The notes under the pieces: generated by a model
What the model was told of the DNA's origin: nothing
The model's database searches: none
Seen by the model: only the letters and a program-made list of their open reading frames with translations
Translations under genes and position numbers: made by a program
Shown here: positions 28,932-37,800 of the stretch, piece after piece
How the letters are laid out: every line of letters starts with the position of its first letter
Position numbering within the stretch: position 1 is the stretch's first letter
Source: CAYRTV01 sp964505785
GTDB lineage: Bacteria > Acidobacteriota > Aminicenantia > Aminicenantales > Aminicenantaceae
Length of the DNA stretch: 64,000 nt
Direction of reading: 5' to 3'
Assembly (NCBI GenBank): GCA_964505785.1
Contig: CAZDJZ010000001.1
Span: forward strand, 1 to 64,000

Positions 28932-29008
28932 AGACCTGAAAGGCCAAAAAGAAGCGGAGCAAGAAATAAAAAATAAGGTAAATAGGTGAGCTGTCCCCAG
29001 ATTTTTTT
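28932..29008. repeat. Short repeat R3 (GGTAAATAGGTGAGCTGTCCCC), copy 1
   Basis: About 77 bp, nearly the same as 30622-30698 in direct orientation. Its core TAAATAGGTGAGCTGTCCCC also occurs inverted at 30401-30437. The motif resembles sequences often found around REP-associated tyrosine transposases, but no such gene is in the window. The copy runs up to the stop codon of the MFS gene. Confidence 0.8.
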
Positions 29009-30216
29009 TAGGAATCAGTATCAAAAACAAAATCCAATTTGGTCATGTACTGGGTATTGAGTAAAACGATACCGCATAGAAAAATAATCCCAAAAATGAT
29101 AATGGATGAAAAGTCTGCGCCATGGTCTATCAGAAGGCCAAACAGCACCGGGCTTAATGCTGTGCCGAATACCTTTAGGGTCGAAAACACACTTCCGATG
29201 CCCCCCAGGTTTTTGAGGCCGTATATTTCCGCGATTGCCGCCGTATTCACAATCGTTCCAAAACCGACGGAGACACCGGCAAAGAATAAATAGAAAAGAC
29301 CGGCATAGATATGATTGACAGTCAATAAGAGAATTAAGCCGGATATAAAAGGCAGCAGATAAAAAGGCAATAATTTTATCGCGGAGTACCGGTCAATCAA
29401 GGGGCCGCTGACTATGGAAAAGAGAATTCTGCCTATGGCATACCCCATGAAACAAAAGGATAACCATTCGATGTTCCAAGATTTGTGATCTGCCAGCACG
29501 GTCTGGAAAAAAAACAAGCCGGTCAAAAGAAACGGCGTAGCTGCCGCATTTAAGGCCAGCAGATAAAAGCGCTTATCCCGCAGCAAAAATAACCGGGAGA
29601 AAGATCCTGATGGCTTCAGCCCTGTGGATATGGCGGTTTGCTCTTTGGAAACAGTAAACCAGATAAAGGGGACCAAAACAAGCCCGATTAACGCGGAATT
29701 TGCAATGAATGAATAGCGCCAGCCGATATAGACGATCAGCAGGCTGACAACAGCAGGCAAAACACCTTCACCGGCAGCATAACCCAGCGATGTTAGACTC
29801 AGGGCTTTTCCTCTGTCATCCTGAAAGGTTTTTGAAATTGTGGTTCTGGAAATGTGACTCATCAAGCCCTGACCAGATAATCTGAGCCCCAGCAGGCTGA
29901 TGAAGACCATGATAAAATTCATTGAAAAAGCCAGTAAAACGCAGGAAAGCATTAACAGCAGGGCCGAATATACGGCATACTTTCTCAAATCCATGTGGTC
30001 AATAAGTTTGCCTCCATAGATCAATAATACCGAACTCCCTACAGTGGCAAAGCCATATAAACCGCCAAAAGAAGAGTTTGTGAGCTGGAAAGTGTGAATT
30101 ATTTTAGGCAGATAGAGGGAAATTAAAAAAGTCTGCCCAAAACTTGAAAAAAAAGTAAGAATAAAACCAAAAGAAATAACCCGTTTGTTCTCGAGAAAAT
30201 ATTTGATGTAATCCAT
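29008..30216 (-). CDS. Major facilitator superfamily transporter
   Basis: 402 residues and about 12 hydrophobic helices. Typical MFS features are the loop 2-3 region GGKLIDHMDLRKYAV (a variant of GxxxDRxGRR), a second such loop SGPLIDRYSAIKLLP in the C-terminal half, and a helix-4/5 region with SHISRTTISKTF. It is a cytoplasmic-membrane secondary transporter whose substrate cannot be told from sequence. It is flanked by inverted copies of repeat R3 (28973-29005 and 30401-30434); the stop codon abuts one of them. No co-directional partner is close, so it is a single-gene unit. Confidence 0.85.
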   Translation of the reverse strand: MDYIKYFLENKRVISFGFILTFFSSFGQTFLISLYLPKIIHTFQLTNSSFGGLYGFATVGSSVLLIYGGKLIDHMDLRKYAVYSALLLMLSCVLLAFSMNFIMVFISLLGLRLSGQGLMSHISRTTISKTFQDDRGKALSLTSLGYAAGEGVLPAVVSLLIVYIGWRYSFIANSALIGLVLVPFIWFTVSKEQTAISTGLKPSGSFSRLFLLRDKRFYLLALNAAATPFLLTGLFFFQTVLADHKSWNIEWLSFCFMGYAIGRILFSIVSGPLIDRYSAIKLLPFYLLPFISGLILLLTVNHIYAGLFYLFFAGVSVGFGTIVNTAAIAEIYGLKNLGGIGSVFSTLKVFGTALSPVLFGLLIDHGADFSSIIIFGIIFLCGIVLLNTQYMTKLDFVFDTDS

Positions 30217-30400
30217 TTGACCTAATTTTATTTGTTGATATCAATTTCAAATGAAGGTGCTATACCGTAAATAGATTCAATGTGTTTTCCCTGCCAGTGT
30301 GCGATCTTGTCCGAAGCTTTGAATTATAAAAGGAGAGTTTTATAACAAAATCCCAAAAGAAATATCCATTATACCGAAGTCTTCAGAGAAATGCGAATTG

Positions 30401-30437
30401 AAAATCTGGGGACAGCTTACCTATTTACCCTATTTTC
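30401..30437. repeat. Short repeat R3, copy 2 (inverted)
   Basis: The reverse complement of the R3 core, with AATCTGGGGACAGC at the left end and CTATTTACCC at the right. Together with copy 1 it brackets the MFS gene as an inverted pair. The stretch 30438-30621 between copies 2 and 3 holds no gene that I can recognise. Confidence 0.75.
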
Positions 30438-30621
30438 AGGAAACACGTAATCCTCTCAACGCCCATATATGAAATGGGCCGAATTCCCGAGTCCAACCAG
30501 GAACCAATCACCAAGAGTCTTTGTCAACGATGATGACAAAAGACTTTATAGAGACTGTCCGGGGATAAAAAATTCATTGATGAACTCGATTAACTAACCG
30601 GGAGAACGTTGAGGAAAAGAA

Positions 30622-30698
30622 AACCTGGATGACCAAAAGGAAGCGGAGTAAGAAATAAAAATAAGGTAAATAGGTGAGCTGTCCCCGGATTTTTTCTT
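30622..30698. repeat. Short repeat R3, copy 3
   Basis: Direct copy of 28932-29008 with a few changes (for example CCCCGG for CCCCAG). It ends about 85 bp before the RNA cyclase gene. A small hairpin, GGCTCTGC/GCAGAGTC (30741-30760), lies between it and that gene. Confidence 0.75.
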
Positions 30699-30782
30699 TT
30701 GGGAACCCGATGGGATGAGGTAAACTTAAATGAGTCAATGGGCTCTGCTGGTGCAGAGTCTAGCTGAAGTGAGAACGCAGAA

Positions 30783-31847
30783 ATGATTACAATCGACGGA
30801 AATCAGAAATCAGGTTCGGGCACGATTGTGCGGGATGCCGCCGGGCTGGCCGCTCTGTCCGGCATGGCAATCCATGTGACAAATATTCGGGCCCGCAGGA
30901 AAAAACCTGGACTGCGGCCGCAGCATCTCACGGCTTTAAAGGCTGTGGCGGAATTGTGTTCAGGCCGGCTGGAGGGGGCGGCTGTGGGCGCTTCAGAAAT
31001 TGTTTTTAAACCCGGCGGAAGAATGAAGAACGGAGTATTCAGATGGGATATTGGAACAGCCGGGTCGGCAACGATGTTTGCGATGACAGTCATTCCTGTT
31101 GCTCTTTTCGCCGGCGGCCCTTCTGTTTATCATATCACAGGCGGGCTGTTCCAGGATTTTGCGCCCACGGTTTTATTTGTGAAATATGTTTTTATCCCGA
31201 CGCTTCAGTCCATGGGGGCGAATATCGATCTGATTATTCATAAACCCGGCTATGTGCCTGCAGGCGGCGGATATATTGAATTGCGGATTAAACCGCTGGG
31301 GGGATTAAATGGCCTGCGGCGGGAACGGCGCGGTGAAATCATCCAGACCAGCGGGATTTCCCTCTCGAGCCGCCTTAAGAAGAGAAACGTATCCGAACGT
31401 ATGGCGGATGCATCCTGCAAAATTCTGAAAAGAGCGGGGCTTGATCCTGAGATTGACGTTATTTACGATGAAGAAGGCTCTCCTGCCTTTGATGAGGCGG
31501 CGGTTCAGCCTGGCGCCGGTTTTTTCCTCCGGGCGGAAACCGATACCGGCTGTATTTTCGGAGCGGATATGGCGGGTGCCCCCCGGCGCGCCGCAGAGCT
31601 CATTGGAAAACGGACAGCCCGGAGTTTACTGGAAGATTTTAATTCGGGAGCCTCCACCGACATTCATTCAGCGGACCAGATCATTCCTTATGCCGCCCTG
31701 GCTTCGGGTGAGAGCTTGTTTCATGTTCCGAAAATAAGCGAACATGTGGATTCGCGGCTTTGGATCACAGAGCTGCTTCTAGAATGCACCTCTTCCGTTG
31801 AAGGGCGGAAAGTGGTCATTCAGGGAACGGATTTCAAGAGACGATAA
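30783..31847 (+). CDS. rtcA: RNA 3'-terminal phosphate cyclase
   Basis: 354 residues, the usual RtcA length. The N-terminus is MITIDGNQKSGSGTIVRDA. The family blocks NIRARRKKPGLRPQHLTAL and GAAVGASEIVFKPG follow, and the catalytic His is in IHSADQIIPYAALASGE. The enzyme converts RNA 3'-phosphate to a 2',3'-cyclic phosphate through an adenylylated His. In many bacteria it is linked to the RtcB ligase and an RtcR activator; neither is present here, so it may act alone or with a distant RtcB. It is a single-gene unit with an ATG at 30783 and no strong ribosome site. Confidence 0.9.
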   Translation: MITIDGNQKSGSGTIVRDAAGLAALSGMAIHVTNIRARRKKPGLRPQHLTALKAVAELCSGRLEGAAVGASEIVFKPGGRMKNGVFRWDIGTAGSATMFAMTVIPVALFAGGPSVYHITGGLFQDFAPTVLFVKYVFIPTLQSMGANIDLIIHKPGYVPAGGGYIELRIKPLGGLNGLRRERRGEIIQTSGISLSSRLKKRNVSERMADASCKILKRAGLDPEIDVIYDEEGSPAFDEAAVQPGAGFFLRAETDTGCIFGADMAGAPRRAAELIGKRTARSLLEDFNSGASTDIHSADQIIPYAALASGESLFHVPKISEHVDSRLWITELLLECTSSVEGRKVVIQGTDFKRR

Positions 31848-31931
31848 CCCACGGACCGGCCGCCTGCCTCGCTTGACTGGGATTCTGGATTTATATATGT
31901 ATAGGAATAAATATTCAATATGGAGGGGGCA

Positions 31932-32825
31932 ATGAAAAAGAAATACGTTCTGATTCTTCTTATTTTTCTGCTAAGTATGACAATCGGCTGCCAGCAGGGG
32001 GAAGAACCCACCGTGGAAAAAGAGGCGGCGCCTTCAATAATTATCGATAATGTCATCTCAGCCGACGGTGTTTCTATCGCATATGAGGCGCGAGGAGAGG
32101 GTGAGCCCGTTCTTTTTTTCGTACACGGCTGGAGCAATAACCGCGGCGTTTGGGATTACCAGCTGGATCATTTCTCTCAGTCCTATAGAGTCGCAGCCAT
32201 CGACCTGGCTGGATTCGGAGATTCTGAAAATAGCCGGGAGGAGTGGACAATGGAGGCCTACGGAGAAGATGTCGATGCGGTTTTAAAAGAGATCGACCTG
32301 AGAAATGTCATTCTCATCGGGTTTTCAATGGGAGCTCCCGCCGTCATTGAAGCAGCTCTGCTGTCACCTGAACGTGTCAAGGGAATTGTGTTGGTGGATT
32401 TTCCTAAGAACATAGAGAAAGTCTATGCGGAAAAATTCATCAGCAGCAGCGAAGAAAATTTGATGAACCAGGTGACGGATACCAATGTAGAAAAAGTGAT
32501 ACCCTCTTTCATTAATAATGCGGAGGAGTTGGCTGTACGATATGTCGCCATGGTTAAAGACGCGCCAAAAAAGGGCTGGAGAGAGTCAATCAGAAGTCTT
32601 TGGCAGTGGTGTAATGAGAGTTGTGTAGAATCTTTACAGCAGATCGAGGTTCCGGTGACATCTATCAATGGAGATTACTCTCCTACCAATGTAGAAGCTT
32701 TCCAAAAATATGTCCCTTCCTATAAGGCAAAAATCATCACAGGCTCAGGCCATATTGTCCACTGGGAATTCCCGGATGAATTCAATCGACGCCTAGAGGA
32801 GGCCATCGAAGAATTTGTGGAGTGA
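31932..32825 (+). CDS. Alpha/beta-hydrolase lipoprotein
   Basis: 297 residues from the start used here (ATG at 31932, preceded by GGAGGGGGCA; an upstream in-frame ATG at 31920 lacks a site). The signal peptide ends in SMTIGC, a lipobox. The hydrolase fold shows an oxyanion-hole HG (FFVHGWSNNRGVW), nucleophile elbow GFSMGAPA, an acid probably in SINGDYSP, and the catalytic His in GSGHIVHWE. Enzymes of this type include esterases, lactonases and haloperoxidase-like proteins; the substrate is not predictable. It is a single gene, ended by an R1 repeat block. Confidence 0.83.
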   Translation: MKKKYVLILLIFLLSMTIGCQQGEEPTVEKEAAPSIIIDNVISADGVSIAYEARGEGEPVLFFVHGWSNNRGVWDYQLDHFSQSYRVAAIDLAGFGDSENSREEWTMEAYGEDVDAVLKEIDLRNVILIGFSMGAPAVIEAALLSPERVKGIVLVDFPKNIEKVYAEKFISSSEENLMNQVTDTNVEKVIPSFINNAEELAVRYVAMVKDAPKKGWRESIRSLWQWCNESCVESLQQIEVPVTSINGDYSPTNVEAFQKYVPSYKAKIITGSGHIVHWEFPDEFNRRLEEAIEEFVE

Positions 32826-32869
32826 GCCTTAACCGCCCTGCGGACTGGCGGTGCCGATTCATAAAGCGG

Positions 32870-33060
32870 GACCGTTTGGGATCCTTCGCTTCGCTCAGGA
32901 TGACAATATACTTGTCATTCCCGAGAGCATCCTTTTGTCATTCCCGGAGCGGAGCGACGGGAATCTTAGACGGCTTCGGCAAGATGAATGTGGTTCCGTT
33001 TCCTTAGGCGCAGCCGATTGGGATTCTTCGTCGCTGTGCTCCTCAGAATGACAGAGAGGA
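32870..33060. repeat. R1 hairpin block
   Basis: Three or four R1 units in a row: GGGATCCTTCG...AGGATGACA at 32879-32904, the CATTCCCGG...CGGGAATCT hairpin at 32940-32966, and a GGGATTCTTCG...AGAATGACA unit at 33020-33052. R1 units have conserved flanks and self-complementary variable middles and occur only between genes in this window. Confidence 0.85.
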
Positions 33061-33125
33061 CTGGCGCTCCCTTGGAAGTGACATCGGAGGGGCGGTTGGA
33101 ATCAGCAGAGATGCGGTCGGTGGAA

Positions 33126-34289
33126 TTATTTGCTGAAAGAAAGTAAAGGCTGGTTAGGCTTGATGGACTTAAGAAAAGCTTCGCAGGGAATACATATTAT
33201 ATTATCAATCCTGAGCGTTTCACTTCCCCTGTAAATCATCAAAGGCTGACATTCAGGATAATCACTATGGAATGATCTAAGAGAGCGGAGATCGTTTTTA
33301 CGAATATTCCGGGTGTTTTTCACTTCTATGGCTAAAAATTCTTCTTTTCCATAGATAATGAAATCAACTTCTGAGCCGCCTCTGGTTCGCCAATAATAAA
33401 GTCCGGCTTGAGATTCACTGTAATCGATCCAGGCGCGGAGGTGCTGAGCCACCAAGCCTTCAAGAGCGGGCCCTTCCATTTCTCCCGGGCGGTCGAGGGG
33501 GCCGCTGGGCCTCAACGCACGATAAACTCCGGTGTCAAAAAGAAAAAATTTCGGGTGCTGAATGACAGCGCGCTTTGCCTTTTTAGTAAACACAGGTACC
33601 TGGTAAGCCATAAGCAGGTCATAAAGCACTTCTATAAAACCTTGAACAGTTTTTCTTTCGACCTCACATTCCCTGGCCACATTGCTCACATTCAGGACTT
33701 GGGCGTGGGAAAAACTAACCGCCTCTAAAAATCGTGCAAAATTGCCGATATTACGGACGAGGCCTTCCATTTTCACCTCTTCTTCGAGATAAAGCTGAAT
33801 ATAGGCGTTAAGAGTATCTGAGGGATTCCGAGAAGCCATCACAAGAGGAATCAGCCCGGTTTCAAGCGCTGTTTTTAATTGAAAATGATTTTTTAATTCA
33901 GAGGCTGTGAAGGGGTGCAGGGAACGGAGTACAGCCCTGCCCGCGAGCAGGTCGACTCCCTTCTGTTTAATTTTGCGGGCACTTGAGCCGGTTAAAATGA
34001 ATTGCAATCTTGGCATTTCCTCAATAAGGAAATGGACAACATCTAATAATTCAGGAACTTTCTGGATTTCATCGACTATGACTGTATTTTTATGCGGATT
34101 TCCTTCAACCAGCTCCCTTAACCGCTCCGGCCGTGCATGGTATCTGCGATATAATTCGGGTTCCAGAAGATTTACCGCAAGAGCCTCGCCGCAATTTTGA
34201 TTCAGCCAGGTGGTTTTCCCTGTCCCTCTTGGACCAAAAAGAAAATAGCTGTTCTTTGGGCTTTTGAAACTACGTTTAATATAATTCAT
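33126..34289 (-). CDS. AAA ATPase with DUF4143 domain
   Basis: 387 residues from MNYIKRSF. A longer frame from 34379 adds 30 residues that do not match the family. Residues about 15-130 form an AAA_14-type ATPase: Walker A FLFGPRGTGKTTWL, Walker B TVIVDEIQKVPEL, sensor FILTGSSARK. Residues about 200-370 form a DUF4143 domain ending in a nuclease-like strand set (YYWRTRGGSEVDFIIYGKEEFLAIEVKN), with D and E-x-K in PD-(D/E)XK style. These proteins are common, variable accessory ATPases of unknown function. It is a single gene. The upstream region has repeated GATTCCA words, which may be an operator. Confidence 0.85.
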   Translation of the reverse strand: MNYIKRSFKSPKNSYFLFGPRGTGKTTWLNQNCGEALAVNLLEPELYRRYHARPERLRELVEGNPHKNTVIVDEIQKVPELLDVVHFLIEEMPRLQFILTGSSARKIKQKGVDLLAGRAVLRSLHPFTASELKNHFQLKTALETGLIPLVMASRNPSDTLNAYIQLYLEEEVKMEGLVRNIGNFARFLEAVSFSHAQVLNVSNVARECEVERKTVQGFIEVLYDLLMAYQVPVFTKKAKRAVIQHPKFFLFDTGVYRALRPSGPLDRPGEMEGPALEGLVAQHLRAWIDYSESQAGLYYWRTRGGSEVDFIIYGKEEFLAIEVKNTRNIRKNDLRSLRSFHSDYPECQPLMIYRGSETLRIDNIICIPCEAFLKSIKPNQPLLSFSK

Positions 34290-34406
34290 AAAAATTGCTT
34301 TTTTGGACCTGGTGATTCCATTTTGAGTCCAATTATGGAATAACTGATTCCAAAATATCATATACAAAGAAATTGTCAAGAATTTTTTCTAAAACCCGCG
34401 AAACCC

Positions 34407-34545
34407 GCGGTCTGGCCGCTTTTTCATTAATCATTGCAGCCGCTTAGGATTTTCACCTCTGGGAAGATGATTTCTTAGAAGGGGAATTTTGGGCTTGTTT
34501 TAGGCTTTTAAGGATTCAGAGTGTTGACAGGTGGGTTGGTGCCCT
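34407..34545 (+). repeat. R2 repeat, diverged copy
   Basis: Starts with GCGGTCTGGCCGC (34407-34419) and continues with GCAGCCG, TTTCTTAGA and GGCTTTTAAGG in the same order as the R2 copies at 37801 and 42751. It shows more substitutions than those copies. Confidence 0.65.
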
Positions 34546-34554
34546 CATATTAGT

Positions 34555-34737
34555 CGAAGCAGTACAAGATCCTCACGGCCTGCTTCGCAGGCCTCAGGAT
34601 GACATGGGGGCGGCATCTTGATGGTAGTGCGGTTCCGTTTCATTCGGCGAATCAGTCTAAGATCCCCTCGGACTGCTATCGCAGTCCTGGGGATGACATG
34701 GGGGTGTCTGCTCCGCAGGCCTCGGGATGACAATATA
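34555..34737. repeat. R1 hairpin block
   Basis: Units with stems GGCCTGC/GCAGGCC (34578-34594) and GGACTGC/GCAGTCC (about 34679-34696), each between AAGATCC and GGATGACA flanks. From 34618 on it is homologous to 39615-39730, leading into the 203-bp direct repeat. Confidence 0.85.
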
Positions 34738-34940
34738 CTTGTCATTCCCGGAGCCCATTTATGTCATTCCCGGAGCGGAGCGACGGGAATCTTAGACGGC
34801 TTTAGCACCAGGTGACGGTTTCGATTCATGCGGCGAGGCAGTGGTTCGCTTACGGCCAGTGCAGGCAGGCAGACTTCCTGACAGGGAATGGGAGACCTCG
34901 GATTCCCGGATACATCGATGAGCTCTCTCAGGTTTTTTTG
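34738..34940. repeat. 203-bp direct repeat, copy 1
   Basis: Matches 39731-39933 over its full 203 bp with one difference noticed (A versus G in GATGAGCTC / GATGGGCTC). It starts with CTTGTCATTCCCGG, contains one R1 hairpin and ends in CAGGTTTTTTTG. The two copies enclose 4.79 kb with intact genes. Confidence 0.9.
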
Positions 34941-34982
34941 AGAATCTAATTGGCGGTCTGGCCGCAGTATTGTCACGATCGC

Positions 34983-35147
34983 CGATCGCCCATCCCCATC
35001 GTGGCCATGACGGCTCATGCCCTGAAAGGGGATCTCGAAAGATGCCTCGAGACAGGAATGGACGACTATGTGTCCAAGACGGTCAAGGCGGAGGTCCTTT
35101 ATCGGGTCATAGAGAACCTGGTAAACACCAGGGAAAAGGGACGATGA
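34983..35147 (+). pseudogene. Remnant of a response-regulator receiver domain
   Basis: The frame ...SPIPIVAMTAHALKGDLE then RCLETGMDDYVSK is the C-terminal third of a receiver domain of the kind found at the end of hybrid sensor kinases (conserved T/A in MTAHA, switch Lys in DYVSK). The usual Pro after that Lys is Thr here. The upstream receiver part and any kinase are absent. Similarity begins about 18 bp after an R2 core (GCGGTCTGGCCGC, 34953-34965). It is a clear gene fragment with a natural stop at 35147. The stretch from there to 35300 shows nothing. Confidence 0.8.
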
Positions 35148-35300
35148 TGTTCAGGGGTTGCAAACCTTTCACCAGGCTACTTATCACTTCATGCGTATCT
35201 CGTCATTTTTTCTTCCCTTTTCATCAGTGCAACTTCTCATGTTAAATGATCCGGTCGGGATATCGGCAAATCCAATTTCGGGTTTCTTTTTTAAGACGGT

Positions 35301-36284
35301 TTAAATTTCAGGATTGTTTTCAGGCGTTTCGCTGCCGGAGTTACTCTTTGTTTGTCCGGCATGCAAATCAAACGTCTTTGTAATTTGAATTTCCGGTGTC
35401 GCAGTGTAAATCTCCTGCAATTTGGAAAGATTTTCAGTGTTAAGCGATTTCATTAATTCACTGATTTTGTTCAATAGTTGAATATGTCCCTGAGACAAGA
35501 AGTTATTTTCTCTGATACAATCGAGCATGGGCGCGTAGTGGAATACAGGATATTCGGTTCCGAGAATTGCTGAGAGATCCGGAGAAATTTTACCGACAAT
35601 GGAAATCAGTCCGGTGTATCTGCCGGGGAACCCGTATGTTTCCAGATCGACTTCATCCCGCTGCAGTTTAAACCACAGTTCATGGCTGAACTCAAACTGC
35701 TTGCGGTCAAAATCGATCATCCCGGTGCTTGAATCCACGAGCATCCAGCGGCTCTCTTTTTCGTTCCAGATTTCACAGAGGGTGTGACTCAGGTGAAATC
35801 CCGGCCGTAAATAGGTGACGTGTCCGGTTCGGATCCTGGCCGGTATGCCGCGGTGTTTCATGACAGAGGCCAGCAGCAGGGCGTTGTGCCGGCACCCCAG
35901 CACCAGTCTGTCCGCCGGTTTCCGATTGTTTGTCAACCCCGAATCATCATGAGAAAGCAGCCCCGCCAGCAGCGATTCCACTGTGGTATACCTGATAAAC
36001 TCGTCTCGGCGTTCTTTGGGGACTTGATCTTGATATCGGGGCAATTCGGCATAGGGATGGATGAACTGGGCCCTGATGAGATTGCACAGTTCTTCCAGGG
36101 AATCGGGGAGGGTTTCATAAAGATACGCGTATTTCCCGGGATCGGTATACGCGCTGTACTGGCGATAGAAATTCAACAGATCGGCTTGACTCTTTAGTTT
36201 ATCAGCTGAGAGCAGGTTTTGTGAATAAATGCATCCTGCTGCAGCCAGGATGGATATGATACATATGATGATTGTTTGTTTCAT
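35301..36284 (-). CDS. Secreted transglutaminase-like cysteine protein
   Basis: 327 residues. The start at 36284 is chosen because ATGGAGAACGCT places a GGAG site before it; the first ATG of that run (36296) would add only four residues. A signal peptide with possible lipobox AAAGC follows. The transglutaminase-like core has Cys in LGCRHNALLLASVMKHRGIPARI, His in SHTLCEIW and Asp in WMLVDSS, a complete Cys-His-Asp triad. Bacterial members act as proteases or amidases more often than cross-linkers. It is secreted, single-gene, and lies inside the 4.8-kb segment between the 203-bp direct repeats. The substrate is unknown. Confidence 0.8.
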   Translation of the reverse strand: MKQTIIICIISILAAAGCIYSQNLLSADKLKSQADLLNFYRQYSAYTDPGKYAYLYETLPDSLEELCNLIRAQFIHPYAELPRYQDQVPKERRDEFIRYTTVESLLAGLLSHDDSGLTNNRKPADRLVLGCRHNALLLASVMKHRGIPARIRTGHVTYLRPGFHLSHTLCEIWNEKESRWMLVDSSTGMIDFDRKQFEFSHELWFKLQRDEVDLETYGFPGRYTGLISIVGKISPDLSAILGTEYPVFHYAPMLDCIRENNFLSQGHIQLLNKISELMKSLNTENLSKLQEIYTATPEIQITKTFDLHAGQTKSNSGSETPENNPEI

Positions 36285-36420
36285 AGCGTTCTCCATAAAG
36301 ATTTTAAGTTATAACTAAGTAACATGAATTGTTTTCCGGATTGAATAGATTTTTCTCCGGGATGCCTGAGATTCCGGCCGGAACTGAGAAAAAGTATCAG
36401 CCCTGATGAACTTGCGTTGT

Positions 36421-36648
36421 TTATGCATCATGCTTCTTCTCATTCGCGGGATCAGCTGTTTCATCTCCTGACCGGATGATCTTGCTGGATATGGTATAGT
36501 TCCAGATTGCAGCGGTCGAAAACCCTGCCGCTACAAGCACCAAAAGTTCAACAGGTGCGGGAGTACTGAAATCAGCCCATATGAGTATGGATGCGGCAGC
36601 TCCCCATACGCCCATCGTGCTGAGCGATTTTGCAATGTTATCAGTCAT
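36421..36648 (-). CDS. Small two-helix membrane protein
   Basis: 75 residues with two hydrophobic helices (about 12-26 and 33-52) and a charged tail. AAGGAG lies seven bases before the ATG at 36648, so translation is well supported. It is the third gene of a small operon behind the winged-helix regulator (50-bp gap). No family was recognised. It is probably functionally linked to the larger membrane protein two genes upstream. Confidence 0.65.
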   Translation of the reverse strand: MTDNIAKSLSTMGVWGAAASILIWADFSTPAPVELLVLVAAGFSTAAIWNYTISSKIIRSGDETADPANEKKHDA

Positions 36649-36698
36649 TGTTTTTCTCCTTAAAGTTATTTAAAATATAAACCAAATGGCCAAAAAAA

Positions 36699-36989
36699 TT
36701 ATTCCCCAGGTTGAATATATTTTTTTAAATTTTGAACATAGGTTTCAAAGGCCTCCTTTCCTTCAGGTGTGATTGACGCGGACGTGTTTGGATAATTATC
36801 CTTGAATGTTTTTTTTACCTGAATATATCCGGCCTGCTGCAGTTTTTTTATCTGGACACTGATATTGCCTGATGTGGCTCCTGTCGTTTCTTTGATGAAA
36901 TTAAAATTCGCCTCTTCCACTGACATCAGTATCGAAATGATCGACAACCGAAGCTGCGAATGGAGCAGGGGATCCAAATCGTTAAACAC
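36699..36989 (-). CDS. Winged-helix transcriptional regulator
   Basis: 96 residues, almost entirely a winged helix-turn-helix of the HTH_27/MarR-ArsR-like kind: LHSQLRLSIISILMSVEEAN, recognition region TTGATSGNISVQIKKLQQAGY, wing VKKTFKDNYPNTSASITPEGKEAF. The start is GTG at 36989, overlapping the stop of the membrane-protein gene by 8 bp, so the two are translationally coupled. Small regulators of this class usually control their own membrane-protein operon. No ligand-binding domain is present. Confidence 0.82.
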   Translation of the reverse strand: MFNDLDPLLHSQLRLSIISILMSVEEANFNFIKETTGATSGNISVQIKKLQQAGYIQVKKTFKDNYPNTSASITPEGKEAFETYVQNLKKYIQPGE

Positions 36990-37575
36990 CTTTTCTTTCC
37001 TTGTTTTTATTGAGCAATATTCCCGGGATGATAAACCCGATGATGGCGCCCAGCATCAGGCTGAATCCATGATAGTCCCGAGCAAGCCAGAACGTACACA
37101 GCCCGATTATATTAAGCAATATTCCTCCGATGAATATCGGCTTAAAGCGAATGAATGTTCCGATAACAATCATAGGCAGAGCAAGCAGAATGATAAATAT
37201 CGGTGCCAGGGCATCACCGAGCTGCCGGCTGAAAACCATACCCAATACAAGAAGATTCATACCTGTTGCCCATCCCATGGTAGAAATTACCCTTAAAAGA
37301 AGGGTCTTGGGCACATTTTTTTTCTTTACGGTTCTCCGGGTGTAGATTAAGGTGTAGATGCCCCCAAGGGGAAATAAAACAGTCGTCCATATGATGTCAA
37401 ATTTATTATGCCATCCAATGAGTTGAAAAAAATACTGACTGAAAAATACGGTGAAAAGCAAAACACCCCAAAAAATAATGATGTGGCCATTTTCTTGAAG
37501 TCTTTGTTTCGTCTCTTCAATTGTCTTTGAAATTAACAAGAGACTTTCTTCAGGTGTAAACGATCTTTCGTTCAT
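36982..37575 (-). CDS. Multi-helix membrane protein co-encoded with the winged-helix regulator
   Basis: 197 residues from MNERSFTPEES (ATG at 37575, preceded by GGAG nine bases upstream; a longer frame starts at 37611). The N-terminal soluble helix (about 1-32) is followed by about five or six hydrophobic helices, and the C-terminus is LLNKNKERKGV. It resembles the membrane partners commonly found next to small winged-helix regulators; no transport motif is visible. It is first in a three-gene operon with the regulator and the 75-residue protein. Confidence 0.72.
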   Translation of the reverse strand: MNERSFTPEESLLLISKTIEETKQRLQENGHIIIFWGVLLFTVFFSQYFFQLIGWHNKFDIIWTTVLFPLGGIYTLIYTRRTVKKKNVPKTLLLRVISTMGWATGMNLLVLGMVFSRQLGDALAPIFIILLALPMIVIGTFIRFKPIFIGGILLNIIGLCTFWLARDYHGFSLMLGAIIGFIIPGILLNKNKERKGV

Positions 37576-37800
37576 TGTATTCTTCTCCATTTTATTTATT
37601 AAAAAGTCCAACGGTTCTTGCTAGCATAAACAAGTTTATGTTGTAAAGCAAGAAGAATATTAATTTCCTGTTTTTTTTCTAGTGGGGTCAGAAGGTTCCA
37701 CCACCATGTTTTCCGAAAATTTCTGGAAATCTCCTTGTAATTCCAAAACCATGGCCCTGAAATCAGTTTTTGGAAAAATCGCCTTCCCCGTTCCTCCCGG

